This document shows positions 41,713-52,207 of a stretch of 64,000 bases of DNA, piece by piece. The translations under genes were made by a program, and so were the position numbers. This stretch comes from Aristolochia californica (Eukaryota; Streptophyta; Magnoliopsida; Piperales; Aristolochiaceae): positions 32,456,908-32,520,907 of the forward strand of contig JARWKL010000002.1 in NCBI GenBank assembly GCA_029961685.1, in the 5' to 3' direction. The notes beneath the pieces were generated by a model. It was not told the DNA's origin. It searched no databases and saw only the letters and a program-made list of their open reading frames with translations. Position 1 is the stretch's first letter; every line of letters begins with the position of its first letter.

Positions 41713-42650
41713 AGAGTGTGGAGGAACATTAGTAGCCTGATCTGCTCGGTTAGGGGCAGAGGACCCAAAACGTGGACCAGATGCAGTACCCTGTGTTCTG
41801 TTTTGCCAAAATGGTTTCTTTGTAAAGACTCTTTTAGAACTCTCTGTTTGTGCTCCACAGCCCTGGCATAATTCATTGCAGAGTCCAAATTGGTTGGACC
41901 CAGTAATTCCACTTCCAATCTGACTGCCTCTGTCAATCCAGCATTAAAAATCTGAACATGTAGGTGAGGAGGAACAAATTCACTAGCTCTGGCCAACCTT
42001 TCTTGGAACGTTTTTTGGTAAACCTCTAAGGTGCTGGTCTGTTTGTAGTTGATCAATTCCCCCACTGGGTTGCTGCTAGCTGGAGGTCCGAACCTTAACT
42101 GGCAAGCATGTTTAAAGTGCAGCCAATCCTGAATGGAATGGACATTTCGGTAGTGATGGAACCACATGAGCGCTTCATCGAGCATGTGGTAGGCGGCCAA
42201 AGTAACCTTGTCCATTTCCACCGTTTGTTGATGATAAAAGAATTGTTCACATTTCGTGAACCACAGTAAAGGATCTTTAGAGCCATCATATGTAGGAAAG
42301 TTAGGTTTAAAGTACCTGGGAACCGTTGATGGTGCTTGTGCGTGAGTGGTCATTGAACCCATTGGTTGGCGCAAGGGTGGATTTGGTGGTGGCGTGAATT
42401 GTTGGTGGGGAACTGGTTGTTGTTGAAAATTGGTTGCTGGTGGTGGCGTTGGTGCTTGAAGTGCAGCAAGTTGTCGTAGGATGGATTGTAGAGATGATTC
42501 CAGAGTTTGTAAGGTAGTATTGATGTGAGAAATTTCGGTACCTTGAAGAGTGGATCATTGTTGAAGGTCTGAAAGGACTTGACGTATGTCCTCTGGAGAA
42601 GAGGAATCACCGAGGGTGGACCTGTCTGATACCACGTTGTTAGGATCCTC
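41694..42650 (-). pseudogene. Gypsy-3 Gag
   Basis: The capsid part (42374-41694) reads VPRYFKPNFPTYDGSKDP, HMLDEALMWFHHYRN, YQKTFQERLARAS and RLEVELLGPTNLDSA. The N-terminal part reads through the primer site (SDRSTLGDSSSPEDIR) from the LTR frame VTRSMARE, with one stop near 42556. A glutamine/proline-rich linker separates it from the capsid part. A frame change near 41760 precedes the zinc knuckle. Confidence 0.85.
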
Positions 42651-43047
42651 ACGAGCCATGGATCTTGTCACCCTCCTCTCTTCTCTTCCTTCCATTATCT
42701 TGCTTGACGTTGAGATGGAATGAGGGTTGAAGGGGATTGAATTTCGGAAAGGAGAATTGGGGAAATTCGGAAGAGAGCTTGAAGGAGCTCTTGACCTGTT
42801 TATCTAAATTACGTTAACTAGAGTGAACTCAATTGATCCTCTTCATTACCCTAGCCGTCCCCTTAAATAGAGTGGAGGACGTCCAAAACCCTAAAGACCT
42901 CTTGGGTCAATGGTTCAAACCAATAAATGCTAAACCAACCCAAACCAAAGACAAAACCAAACCAAAGACAATTACATGGAAATTGAAAAACACATTAATT
43001 AATTCCTACGCCTGTTGGTAACTCGTGATGCTATAGAGTCCATAACA
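42638..43047 (-). repeat. Gypsy-3 5' LTR
   Basis: The pair of 37820-38229. TAGTA at 43048 completes the TSD. Near its left edge the reverse strand encodes MEGREERRVTRSMAREDPNN. Confidence 0.95.
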
Positions 43048-43229
43048 TAGTATTGGCTAGGTGCTTAACATTTGGTATCAAAGCTAGCGCTGCGTCTCGA
43101 GTTCGAATCCCGGTGCCCCCAAGGCGGATGCGGGTGGTCACGCGCCTGGACTGACCTGGGTTTGACCCGGCTCCGGTTGTTCTATTGTGGTAGCATCCGC
43201 GGTCGTCGGCTCGGGGAAGGGTGGGGTAG

Positions 43230-43393
43230 TGTTATGGTCTTGGGGTTAAGTACCTATGTCTTCCGCTCCTTACAGGCCGGTCTTTTGGGTAGTATTGGCT
43301 AGGTGCTTAACATTTAAGCACCTAGCCAATACTATCCAAAAGACGAGCCTGTTAGGAGCGGAAGACATAGGTACTTAACCCAGGACCATAACA
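43230..43393. repeat. Palindrome: two 83-bp LTRs end to end
   Basis: The forward LTR (43230-43312) ends GTGCTTAACA and is followed at once by TTTAAGCACC, the reverse copy, to 43393. The junction is exactly CA joined to TG with one base (G) lost. The two arms, about 82 bp each, can pair almost fully as a hairpin. Confidence 0.88.
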
Positions 43394-43760
43394 TCACACC
43401 CCTCCTTCGCAGGCCGATGTCCACGACCGCACGCCAGCAACCCCATTTCACCCCACCAGGAATCCTGGTCGCGCGCAACCCCATTTCGCCCAGCCAGAAG
43501 TGTCTGTTGGCGTGCTGCCTTGTGTCTAGGCTGGCTGCTGGGGTTATTGCATACCTTGTTGCTTGCCCATCCGTTTGGCAAGTGTAAGTACGTCTTCTTC
43601 CGCTGCAGCTGATTTCGGCCGGGCCATATGTGTGCGCCCCTCTGGGCTGTGCCATTGCACTTGGTCTTGGCTGTCGCTGCTATTGCTATGCATTGGACTT
43701 GCACAGTCTTCGGCCTTGGTGTTTGGCCACACCATGGCTTCATCCCCCGTCTCATAAAGA
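43394..43760 (-). other. GC-rich interior of short-LTR element 2
   Basis: It is much richer in GC than its surroundings. On the reverse strand it has open stretches in more than one frame, including MARPKSAAAEEDVLTLAKRM near 43640-43580, with no domain I recognise. It ends in GAAGGAGGGGTGTGA, a purine tract, before the 3' LTR. The GC content and the shared end with 43190-43229 mark it as internal sequence of the short-LTR family. Confidence 0.5.
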
Positions 43761-44209
43761 TGTTAGGTTCTTCCCTTGCCATGGATCGAGTCACCCTTCT
43801 TTCCTCTCTTCCCTCCATGGATGATCTTGACGTTGGAAGAGAATTCTTGTTTCTTGAACGAGTAATGGTGGAACTCAATTAGAACGAAGGAGCTTTGGAG
43901 GAAGCTCAACCTTGGACCTCAAAGGGAGAAATCCAACCTAGACCTCTGAGGGAGAATCTGACCTATAAAATATAATTTTCTCAATCCTTGCCTCTCTTCT
44001 CATTCACGTCCCCCTAAATAGGGTTGAGGACGAAAATACAAAGATGACCCATAGGTCAAGTGGTTCACGCCACATTACACTGAACCAACCCAAAGTGAAC
44101 CAAACCAAATAAAGTAAACCAAACCGAATTGAAATTACATGAAAAGTAAATTGACATAAATTAATTCTTATGCCTATGGATAACTCGTGATGCTATGGAG
44201 TCCATAACA
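43761..44209 (-). repeat. Gypsy-4 3' LTR
   Basis: 449 bp, related to but distinct from the LTRs of gypsy-1, -2 and -3. On the reverse strand it carries both the Pol tail (DVMDSIASRVIHRHKN) and the Gag start (VTRSMAREEPNI), as in the others. Confidence 0.88.
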
Positions 44210-45360
44210 TCACCCCCCTGAAGAAAGAGCTTGTCCTCAAGCTCAAAGTATGGGTAGAGGGTGCGAAATACCGCTAATGGCTCCCATGTCGTGTCACTGG
44301 GGTCAGCATCTGCCCATTGCACTAAGATCTCCCAATCACCCTGAATACGGTGAGTTTGTAATACCTGTGCTAGGGTAGAAAGTACACGTCCCTCATGGAG
44401 TGGGGGCAGCGGGGTGTGCAGCAAAGGCGAATCACCTTGGAAGGCCTTTAATTGGGAGACATGAAAGACGTTGTGAATTCTGGCCTCAAGCAGAAGCTGC
44501 AATCTGTAGGCCACTGTCCCAATGCGGTCCATCACCTGAAAGTGACCATAATATTTAGGAGAGAGCTTGTGACGTTTGGAGGCTGTCAACGACAGCTGCC
44601 TGTATTGTTGGAGACACAACCAAACATAATCTCCTGGAGAAAAGAAGACTTCCCGGTGCTTCTTGTCATAATATTTTTTCATAGAATGTTGTGCCTCTTG
44701 TAGATGAGTGCGCACCTCAGTGATGAATGTGTCTCTTTCAGCTAATGTTTGGTCCAAAGTGGCGACTTTAGAGGCCCCTAGTTCATAGGCTAAAAGACAT
44801 GGAGGTTCTCTACCATATACCACCTTTAATGGGGTTGCACCGAGTGCGCTGTGGTAGGAGGTGTTGTAACAGAACTCAGCCCAGGCGAGCCATTTAACCC
44901 ACCTCTTAGGTGAGTCCCCCACGAAATAGCGGAGATACATTTCAATGGTTCTGTTGATGACCTCTGTCTGACCATCAGTCTGCGGATGGTAGGCTGAAGA
45001 AAAGGCTAATGTTGTGCCCTGTAACTTGAAGAGTTCTTTCCAGAAGGTACTTGTAAAGATTGCATCCCTATCACTTGTAATTGAATTTGGCATCCCATGT
45101 AAGCGGACAATGTTATCCATAAAAAATTGAGCTACCTGAGTTGCAGTGTAAGGATGCGCCAGAGGAATGAAATGCCCATACTTAGAGAAACGATCCACCA
45201 CTACAAGGATAACAGATTTACCCGACGAAGAGGGAAGTCCATCTATGAAGTCCATAGAAATATCAGACCAGACCTGTGACGGAAGCTGAAGTGGTTGGAG
45301 CAACCCAGCTGGACTTAATGTTTCAGCTTTATTCCGTTGACAAGTCTAACAAGCTACCAC
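44161..45360 (-). pseudogene. Gypsy-4 integrase and chromodomain
   Basis: 380 residues are open from the integrase core to the end: ISMDFIDGLPSSSGKSVIL, SDRDAIFTSTFW, YHPQTDGQTEVINRT, DYVWLCLQQYRQLSLT, and a chromodomain tail THRIQGDWEILVQWADADP with FELEDKLFLQGG. The catalytic D, D, E are present. A stop in the zinc finger (CQTC changed to a stop near 45347) separates it from upstream coding. Confidence 0.88.
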
Positions 45361-47194
45361 ATAATCAGCTATACTGCACTTCATGCCCCTCCAATAAAAT
45401 TCCCTACTGATCCGGAAATATGTTTTTTGTCGGCCCTCATGTGTACTGTCATGGAAGGAGGCTAAAATGCTGTTAATCAGAAGGGATGTGTGGTGTAGAA
45501 AAATTCTGTTTTTTTAGAGGACGAGATTGTCCTGAACCCTCCAATGGTTTGCCGCTGTCCCCTGCTGAATGTCCTGGCATAAGAAGATAATATCCGGGTA
45601 CTGTTGTGCATCTTCCCGTATAGAATCCAACAAGAGAGCTTTGGGCTAACTGATGGCATTTAATTGCGGCTCTGGAACGTCCCGACGAGATAAGGCATCA
45701 GCCCCGACATTCAAACTTCCCGGTTTATACTCGACAGAAAAGTCAAACCCCATAAGCTTACTTAACCAATGCTGTTGTGTTGAAGTAGTGAGACGCTGCT
45801 CAAGAAGATACTTGAGGCTGAAATGATCAGTACGAATAAAAAAAGAACGTCCCCATAGATAAGGGAGCCAATGCTATATAGCTTTCACCAATCCGATCAA
45901 TTCCCTCTCATAAGCTGCCAACTTGACGACTAAAATAAGCAATCGGGTGGCCCTGTTGGTGCAACACTGCGCCAATACCACCCCCCGAAGCATCACATTC
46001 CACTACAAACGACTCCTCAAAGTCGGGGGGCTGCAACACTGGGGCTGATGATAAGGCGTCTTTCAATTGCTGAAAGGAATGAGTTGTTGTCTCTGACCAG
46101 GTAAAAGCATTTTTCTTGAGGAGATTGTTGAGCGGAGCTGCAAGCTGGCCATAGCTACAAATAAATTTTCTATAATATCCAGCTAGGTCCAAAAATCCTC
46201 TTAAGGCTGTAATAGATGTAGGAATAGGCTACTCTGTGACCACCTGTATCTTACTCTGGTCTACCTTCACCCCTGCTGCTGAAATAACGTGGCCCAAGTA
46301 TGCCACTTCTGATGTGCCCATAGAACATTTTGACCGATTTAAAACCAAAAGATGTGAGCGTATAAGAGAAAATACCTGGTGAAGGTGCTGAAGATGTTCT
46401 TCCCAGCTGTTGCTATAGACCAAAATATCGTCGAAAAATACCAATACATTTTTTCTCAAGAGAGAGGAAAATACCTCATTCAAGAGGGCCTGGAAGGTGG
46501 AAGGCGCATTTGACAGACCAAATGGCATTACAAGGAATTCAAAATGGCCGTGATGCGTGCGGAACACTGTTTTCTCCACATCTGATGGATGAACTCGGAT
46601 TTGATGATAGCCAGATTTCAAATCGAGTTTAGTAAAAATAGTAGCTCCATGGAGCTCGTCTAACAGCTCGTCCACCACTGGAATAGGAAATTTATCGTTA
46701 ATCGTATGGGCATTGAGTTGTCGGTAATCCACACAGAACCTCCATGACTTATCATGCTTGTGGAGTAGTAATACCGGTGAAGAAAAAGGAGACCTGCTGG
46801 GTTGAATAATACCCTGTGCTAACATCTGCTCGCACTGCCTTTCAATCTCATCCTTCTGTAAGTGAGGGTAACGATATGGATGCACCACTACCGGCTCGGT
46901 ACCCATTTTCAAATGGATACGGTGATCACAGTGCCTAAGTGGCGGTAAGGTAGTAGGGTCTTGAAAGATATCTTCAAATTCTGTAAGTAAGTGAGATAAC
47001 TTACATGTGTTTGTGGACTGGACCTGGGCAACCTGTAGTGAGTAGGTGAGTGGTGCTTGTGTGCCATGCAATATAATCTGATGTTGGTCCTCTATAAAAG
47101 ACATCGTTAGAGCTTGGAAATCCCATAGTATTGGTCCCAACAATTGTAGCCATTTAATCCCTAGCACCAAATCGAATCCTGATAGTGGAATCAC
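45361..47194 (-). pseudogene. Gypsy-4 RT and RNase H
   Basis: The RT is open at 46229-47194 with [42 protein letters not shown] and YLGHVISAAGVKVD. A stop (W to TAG) near 46230 and frame changes near 45905 and 45530 cut the RNase H ([15 protein letters not shown], then YIKLLGQ-like remains) into pieces. Confidence 0.85.
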
Positions 47195-48611
47195 CAGAAA
47201 ATCTGCAACAAATGCATATCCTTCAATATCAAAGTGTGTGGCTGGTGATATGCCTACACTAGTAATTTTAGCCCCATTGGCTACTGATACAGAAACACCA
47301 GTCTGTTGTTGTACTAGTAACCCAAGTTATTTTGTCGCCTGTTGACTAATGAAATTATGTGTACTGCCCAAGTCAACTAAAGCCAGTAACTGTAAATGAT
47401 GTAATTGGGCCTTAACCTGCATTGTGCTTGAACTACGTAGACCAGTCATAGCATGAAGGGAAATCTCTGGACCTTCTTGGTCAGTTTCCACAATTTCCTC
47501 CTCTGGTGGTATTTCTTCTCCATCCTCCCACAGACATATACTGAATAATCGTTTGCAATGGTGTCCAATGACATACTGTTCATCACAGTTAAAACAGAGG
47601 CCCTTGGCCTTTCTCTGGTCCATTTCCTGTCTAGTAAGTTTTTTGAAGTAAGGAGCAGGTGGAGCCGTATTAGAGATGTCTGGGCGTGGGGCTGCACTAT
47701 CTCTAAATCTTGGAGGTCCATAGGAAGGGTTTGGCGCTGAGGCATTGTGCCTCCCTGGCCAAGCTGGTTTTCTGACCAGTGACTCCTTTAGAACATGCTG
47801 CTTGTGCTCAATTGCCCTGGCAAAATTCATAGCGTGGTCTAAATCTGTAGGAGCATGTAATTCAACTTCTAATCGCAGAACTTCTGTCAAACCAGCAGTA
47901 AAAATATGAACATACTGTGTGTGGCTAACAAACTGGTTTGCTCGGGCTAACCTTTCCTGGAAGGTCTTTTGGTACACCTCTAGTGTTCCAGTTTGTTTGT
48001 AATTGATTAATTCTCCCAATGGGTTGCTACTAGCTGGAAGACCAAATCTCATCATGCAAGACTATCTAAAAGTTGTCCAATCCTGAACCACTTGGTCATT
48101 TCGGAATTGGTGGTACCATAGAAGCGCTTCATCGAGCATGTGGTAGGCGGCCAAATACACTTTCTCATCCGCAGGTGTTTTTTGATGATAAAAGAACTGA
48201 TCACACTTAGCTAACCAAATCAAAGGGTCCTTAGACCCATCATACATAGGAAATTCAAGTTTTAAATACCTGGGCACAGTGTTTGGTCCTTGAACGGCAG
48301 GCCCCAGATGGGGATGATGTTGACGCATTGGTGGTTGTGGGGGAGGTGGTGGGTGGAATTGATGGTGGTCGGCCTGTGGAGAGTAGGTAGCTGGTGGTTG
48401 GGCGCATGTATCATGGTCCTCTTGTCGCTGGAGGACAGCTTGGATGGCCGCATCCATTGATTTTATTGCTTCACGCAAATCAGAGGCTGTTTGATGCACC
48501 TCTTCCAGGGCATGAGCCTGGTTATCTGTCCTTTGCCTAGTATCTTCCACTAACTGTCTCAAATCGTCAGGGGAAGAGGAATCCCCAAGGGTGGACCTGT
48601 CTGATACCAAA
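47195..48611 (-). pseudogene. Gypsy-4 Gag, zinc knuckle and protease
   Basis: Gag N-terminus (48610-48062) with SDRSTLGDSSSPDDLRQL and a proline/histidine-rich linker; a stop near 48060; then Gag capsid, zinc knuckle CFNCDEQYVIGHHC and protease VDLGSTHNFISQQ in one frame (48055-47327). The protease DSG is DLG here, so the active site is damaged. Gag, knuckle and protease share one frame, as in E. The LTR-encoded Gag start is lost because a short LTR replaces the 5' LTR. Confidence 0.86.
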
Positions 48612-48694
48612 TGTTAAGCACCTAGCCAATACTACCCAAAAGACCGGCCTGTAAGGTGCGGAAGACATAGGTACTTAACCCCAGGACCATAACA
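48612..48694 (-). repeat. Short (83-bp) LTR, 5' LTR of element 2
   Basis: TGTTAAGCACCTAGCC to CCAGGACCATAACA, followed by TACCC (48695-48699), the outer TSD. Confidence 0.88.
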
Positions 48695-48699
48695 TACCC

Positions 48700-49540
48700 T
48701 TACGTGGGGTATCAAATTTTATGAGTTGGTCCACATCGGTTTAGAGGCTCCTTCTAACAAAAGACCTACTTGGTAACCTCACCACCCGTGGACCACCTAT
48801 TGATGAATATGATATTTTTTATATGAAATGGCTGAAAAATGATACTTTGGTAATTAGTTGGCTAATCAATAGCATGGAAGAACATGTCTCTAATAATTTT
48901 ATTCATCTGGACACTACTAAACAAATTTGGGAGACATGTGCTAAACTGTACTCATGCCCGGATACACTACATAGACCCTATGATATTCTCCAAAAAATGT
49001 TGAATACTAAACTAGGAGAAAATATTCATGTGTACTTGGCCCACTTTAGAGACTTTCTTCAAGAGTGGAAGTTAGCTCAGCCTTCAACCGCTAATGTTTC
49101 TATCCAAGACAAACAGAAGGAAGCCTTAATTACTGCTATTTGTCTTGCAAATGTTAAACCTCATCTCGAGATTGCCAAGAGTCAAATTTTGAGTGCTTCT
49201 ACTGTCCCAAACTTTGATGATGTGTGCGCAACACTACTTCATATTCCAGACACTTCTTCCTCCACTACTGACGTATCACTTGCTATGTATTCCGATTGTA
49301 GAGGATCATCATCTGACAGCAGCCGTGGCCGAGATAGAGGTTATAAAGGGGGTAGAGGAAGAGGTGGAAGGACTGGTGGTGGCTGATCAGATGGGAAAGA
49401 AGATACCAAGTGTACTCATTGTAAATATTTTGGCCACACAATAGATCAATGCCTTTACAAGGCATGCACTTACTGTGGAAAATATGGCCATTATAAAGAA
49501 ATATGTTATAAAGCCAAAGAACAACCAGAATTGACAAGGG
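48700..49540 (+). pseudogene. Copia-G Gag with zinc knuckle
   Basis: It continues the Gag frame cut at 37754. KWLKNDTLVISWLINSMEE, then TTKQIWETCAKLYSC, ENIHVYLAHFRDFLQEWK and a Gly/Arg-rich stretch (GRDRGYKGGRGRGGR) fit a copia Gag (UBN2-type). A stop at 49384 precedes the zinc knuckle region, read as CTHCKYFGHTIDQC followed by a second CTYCGKYGHYKEIC. Two stops lie near 48780-48800. Not functional. Confidence 0.85.
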
Positions 49541-49955
49541 CTAATCAAGCCTTTATGAGTGATACAAAAGAAGAACATCTCACAAAATATGCAACACAGA
49601 AAAATATTATTGATGAAGAGTATGAACTTTTTCAGAAAAAGAAGACAATGCTAGGTTCTTCTCCTAGTTCCTCCTCAACTATTGCTGCCACTATCGCTTT
49701 AGGTATGCTATCTGCCTCATCTTCATCCTGGATAATTGACTCAGGAGCCTTCGAGCATCTTACAAGTAACAAGTAACAAAAAATTATTACATTCTCTATC
49801 TCTGAGTCTTTCGCATAATTTTGTTACCATAGTTGAAGGTTCTCAAACCAAAGTCCAAGGGAAAGGTTCCACTTCTATCACCCCATCACTTCCGCTCACT
49901 GATATTCTTTTCTTTCCTACTTTTCCTTTGAATCTATTATTTTTTAGCAATTGAC
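49541..49955 (+). pseudogene. Copia-G protease region
   Basis: SSSSWIIDSGAFEHLTSNK carries the D-S-G of the copia aspartic protease near 49735. It is followed by a small duplication (TTACAAGTAACAAGTAACAA) that causes a frame change, then HSLSLSLSHNFVTIVEGSQT and KVQGKGSTSITPSLPLTDIL. Confidence 0.8.
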
Positions 49956-51030
49956 TAAATATTTTAATTGCTCGGTTACCTTCTCACCCACTTCAAGTGT
50001 CTTTCAGGATTTTATAATGAAGCAGGTGATTGGTGAAGGCCATGAACAAAGGGGCTTTATTACTTGGACGTGCCAAATATCAATATGGTTTCTACTACTA
50101 AAAATGAGACATGGTTATGGCACAATTGGTTGGGACATCCTTTTGCACAGTCTCTTCATTATATATTTTCATCTCTTAAAGTAAAGTCAGAATTGCATTG
50201 TGAGGTTTGTCAATTGAGTAAACATCAAAGGAGTACATACTCTCCTCATCTAGAAGTCAAAAGTGTCACTCCATTTCCGTTAATTCATACTGATGTTTGG
50301 GGGCCCTTGAGTGTTTCTAATATTTCTCAAGAAAAATATTTTATTACATTTATTGATGATTTCACTCGCACAACTTACTTGTTTTTCTTTAAGGAGCGTT
50401 CTGAGATACTATTCATTTTTAAGTCATTTCATGTAATGGTACTCACACAATTTGGTCAGAAAATAAAAATTTTCTGGTTTGAATATATTTCCAAAGACCT
50501 TGACTCTTTTTGTCAATAAAATGGCATTATCCATCAAACGACTTGCGCCTACACTTCTCAAAAAAATGGTGTAGCTGAAAGAAAAATTGTCATATTCTTG
50601 AGGTAGCTCGAGGTTTATTATATGCCATGAAAGTTCCATACTTTTATTGGCCTCATGCCGTCCTTACGACCTGCTTTCTTATAAATCATCTACCATCTAC
50701 TGTTCATGGTAATAAGTCTCCTTACTCTAGATTATTACTGAATGATGATCATTTTCCTTACCGTTGAAAGTCTTTGGATGTCAATGTTTTGTTCATAATT
50801 CATTACCTAGACACAACAAACTTGATCCTAAATCTATCAAGTGTATCTTTTTGGGATACTCTCACACAGAAAATGGTTATGTTTGTTATATTTCTACTCT
50901 TCAACATTTATTTGTGTCCAGGGATGTAACATTTTTTGAAGACTCCTCATTTTATTCTGATAGCACTCCTCTTGGTATGTCCTCAGTACCAAGTTCCCCT
51001 CGACTTGTTGTGCCTTGTGATACATAGATT
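49956..51030 (+). pseudogene. Copia-G integrase
   Basis: The zinc finger is LWHNWLGHPFAQSLHYIF with CEVCQLSKHQRSTYSP. The core has HTDVWGPLSVSN, ITFIDDFTRTTYLFFFKE and, after a frame change near 50520, an HQTTCAYTSQKNGVAERK-like stretch. Then MKVFGCQCFVHNSLPRHNKL and the C-terminal GYSHTENGYVCYI, SRDVTFFEDSSFY. Several frame changes and stops. Confidence 0.85.
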
Positions 51031-52200
51031 ATTCAACCCCCATAACAAGTGGCCGACACCACACCTGCCGAGTTAACAGATCCACCAGAGGTAAGTCCTT
51101 CATCACCAGTTATTTTTTGTCCTCACTATGATACTTGTCCTATTGCTATACGGAAAGAACCTCCATCATGCACTCAACCTTCTACTTCTCATCCTTTTTC
51201 AAATTTTTTGTCTCATCATCGCCTCTCACCTTTATGTTGTCATTTTATTTCTTCTATTTCCTCCTATTTGTTCCACAGTCATATCAGGAGGCTCTACAAC
51301 ATCCAAGGTGGAAGGTAGGAATGGATGAAGAAATGAAGGAACTTAATGACAATCATACACGGTCACTGGTTCCTCTTCCCACAGGTAAAAAACCCGTTGG
51401 TTTCAAGTGGGTTTATACTATCAAACATAATCCGGGTGGGTCAATTGCACGACTGAAGGCTCAACTGGTTGCCAAAGGTTATACTCAGTGCTATAGAATT
51501 GATTATGAAGAAACCTTCTCTCCAATGGCAAAAATGAACTCATTACGTATATTATTATCTCTGGCAGCCAATTCATCATGGCCGATATATCAACTGGATG
51601 TTAAAATTGCATTTCTTAATGGTGATATTAAAGAAGAAATTTACATGCACCAGACACCTGGGTATGTGGTTGAGGGGGAGTCCGTATGCCGTTGAAAAAA
51701 TCTTTATATGGTCTAAAACAGTCCCCTCGAGCATGGTTTGAGAAATTTAGTCAAGCCACCATACGGGCTGATTTTCACAGATTCTCTGTAGATCACTTAG
51801 TATTTATTGAAAATACACTAAGAGGTAAGGTGACTCTGGCTGTATATGTTGATGATATTATTTTAACTGGGAGCGATTATGAGGGCATTCAGAAATCAAA
51901 GGAGAAAATATGTGCTGAATTCAAAAAGAAGAATCTTGGATTACTCAAATATTTTTTGGGTATTGAAGTATTACAATCTAGACATGGGATTGTGCTATCC
52001 CAAAGGAAGTATGCCCTTGATCTACTAGAAGAAACATGAATGATGGGATGCAAACCAGCAGACACTCCTATGGACACAAATACAAAATTATGTGGAGGCC
52101 CTGGAGAAATAGATATTGGGAAATATCAAAGACTAGTGGGATGACTGACTTACCTGTGTGTAACAAGGTCTAACATTTCATACGCAGTAAGTGTGGTAAG
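51031..52200 (+). pseudogene. Copia-G reverse transcriptase
   Basis: SYQEALQHPRWKVGMDEEM, GFKWVYTIKHNPGGSIARLK, KGYTQCYRIDYEETFSPMAK and YQLDVKIAFLNGDIKEEIY lead to SLYGLKQSPRAWFEKFSQA after a frame change at about 51690. The active site VYVDDIILTGSD is at 51845-51880. A stop near 52037 and others follow. The catalytic YVDD is intact. Confidence 0.88.
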
Positions 52201-52207
52201 TCAATAA

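Larger units (their letters stand above)
37820..43047 (-). mobile_element. Gypsy-3: young chromovirus inside a short LTR
   Basis: 5.2 kb, reverse strand, with 410-bp LTRs (37820-38229 and 42638-43047) that differ at four sites by eye. The TSD is a perfect TAGTA (37815-37819 and 43048-43052). The primer site is at 42624-42634 and the purine tract at 38230-38243. The domains are complete but interrupted by a stop and two or three frame changes. Confidence 0.95.
37755..43312 (+). mobile_element. Short-LTR (TRIM-like) element 1, split by gypsy-3
   Basis: Without gypsy-3 this is only 325 bp: an 83-bp LTR (37755-37819 plus 43053-43070), primer site TTTGGTATCAAAGC (43071-43084), a 159-bp GC-rich interior with a G-rich tract GGGAAGGGTGGGGTAG (43214-43229), and an 83-bp LTR (43230-43312). 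No coding sequence. The size and layout fit TRIM/SMART elements, which depend on enzymes from other elements. GAGTTCGAATCCCGG at 43099-43113 resembles a pol III B-box. Confidence 0.88.
43761..48611 (-). mobile_element. Gypsy-4: chromovirus lacking its own 5' LTR
   Basis: The 3' LTR is 43761-44209 (TGTTAGGTTCTTCCC to GTCCATAACA), purine tract 44210-44220, then a full but broken gag-pol up to the primer site near 48600. The expected 5' LTR is absent. In its place stands the 83-bp LTR of the short element, joined at the primer site. A deletion between the two primer sites, or a template switch there, would explain this. Confidence 0.85.
37755..48694. mobile_element. Composite of two short-LTR elements joined tail to tail
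   Basis: Four copies of one 83-bp LTR: 37755-37819 plus 43053-43070 (forward), 43230-43312 (forward), 43313-43393 (reverse) and 48612-48694 (reverse). Forward copies start TGTTATGGTC and end GTGCTTAACA. The first pair encloses a 159-bp interior. The second pair encloses a related GC-rich interior plus gypsy-4. The only TSD is TACCC at 37750-37754 and 48695-48699, at the outermost ends, so both halves entered copia-G as one event or the structure arose by rearrangement in place. Confidence 0.85.
43313..48694 (-). mobile_element. Short-LTR element 2, carrying gypsy-4
   Basis: Reverse orientation: 5' LTR 48612-48694, primer site TTTGGTATCA (48602-48611), then directly the gypsy-4 Gag; at the other end a GC-rich interior (43394-43760) and 3' LTR 43313-43393. 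The last bases of the interior (GCGGTCGTGGACATCGGC and a G-rich tract) match the interior end of element 1. At the primer site, sequence changes from short-LTR type to gypsy type within the shared TGGTATCA. Confidence 0.75.

Noticed and set aside
43085..43125. A tRNA gene at the B-box-like motif
   Set aside because: The flanks do not form a T-arm or acceptor stem, and there is no A-box at the right distance.
43394..43760. GC-rich block as bacterial or organelle insertion
   Set aside because: Its end matches the interior of the neighbouring short-LTR element, so the block belongs to that family.
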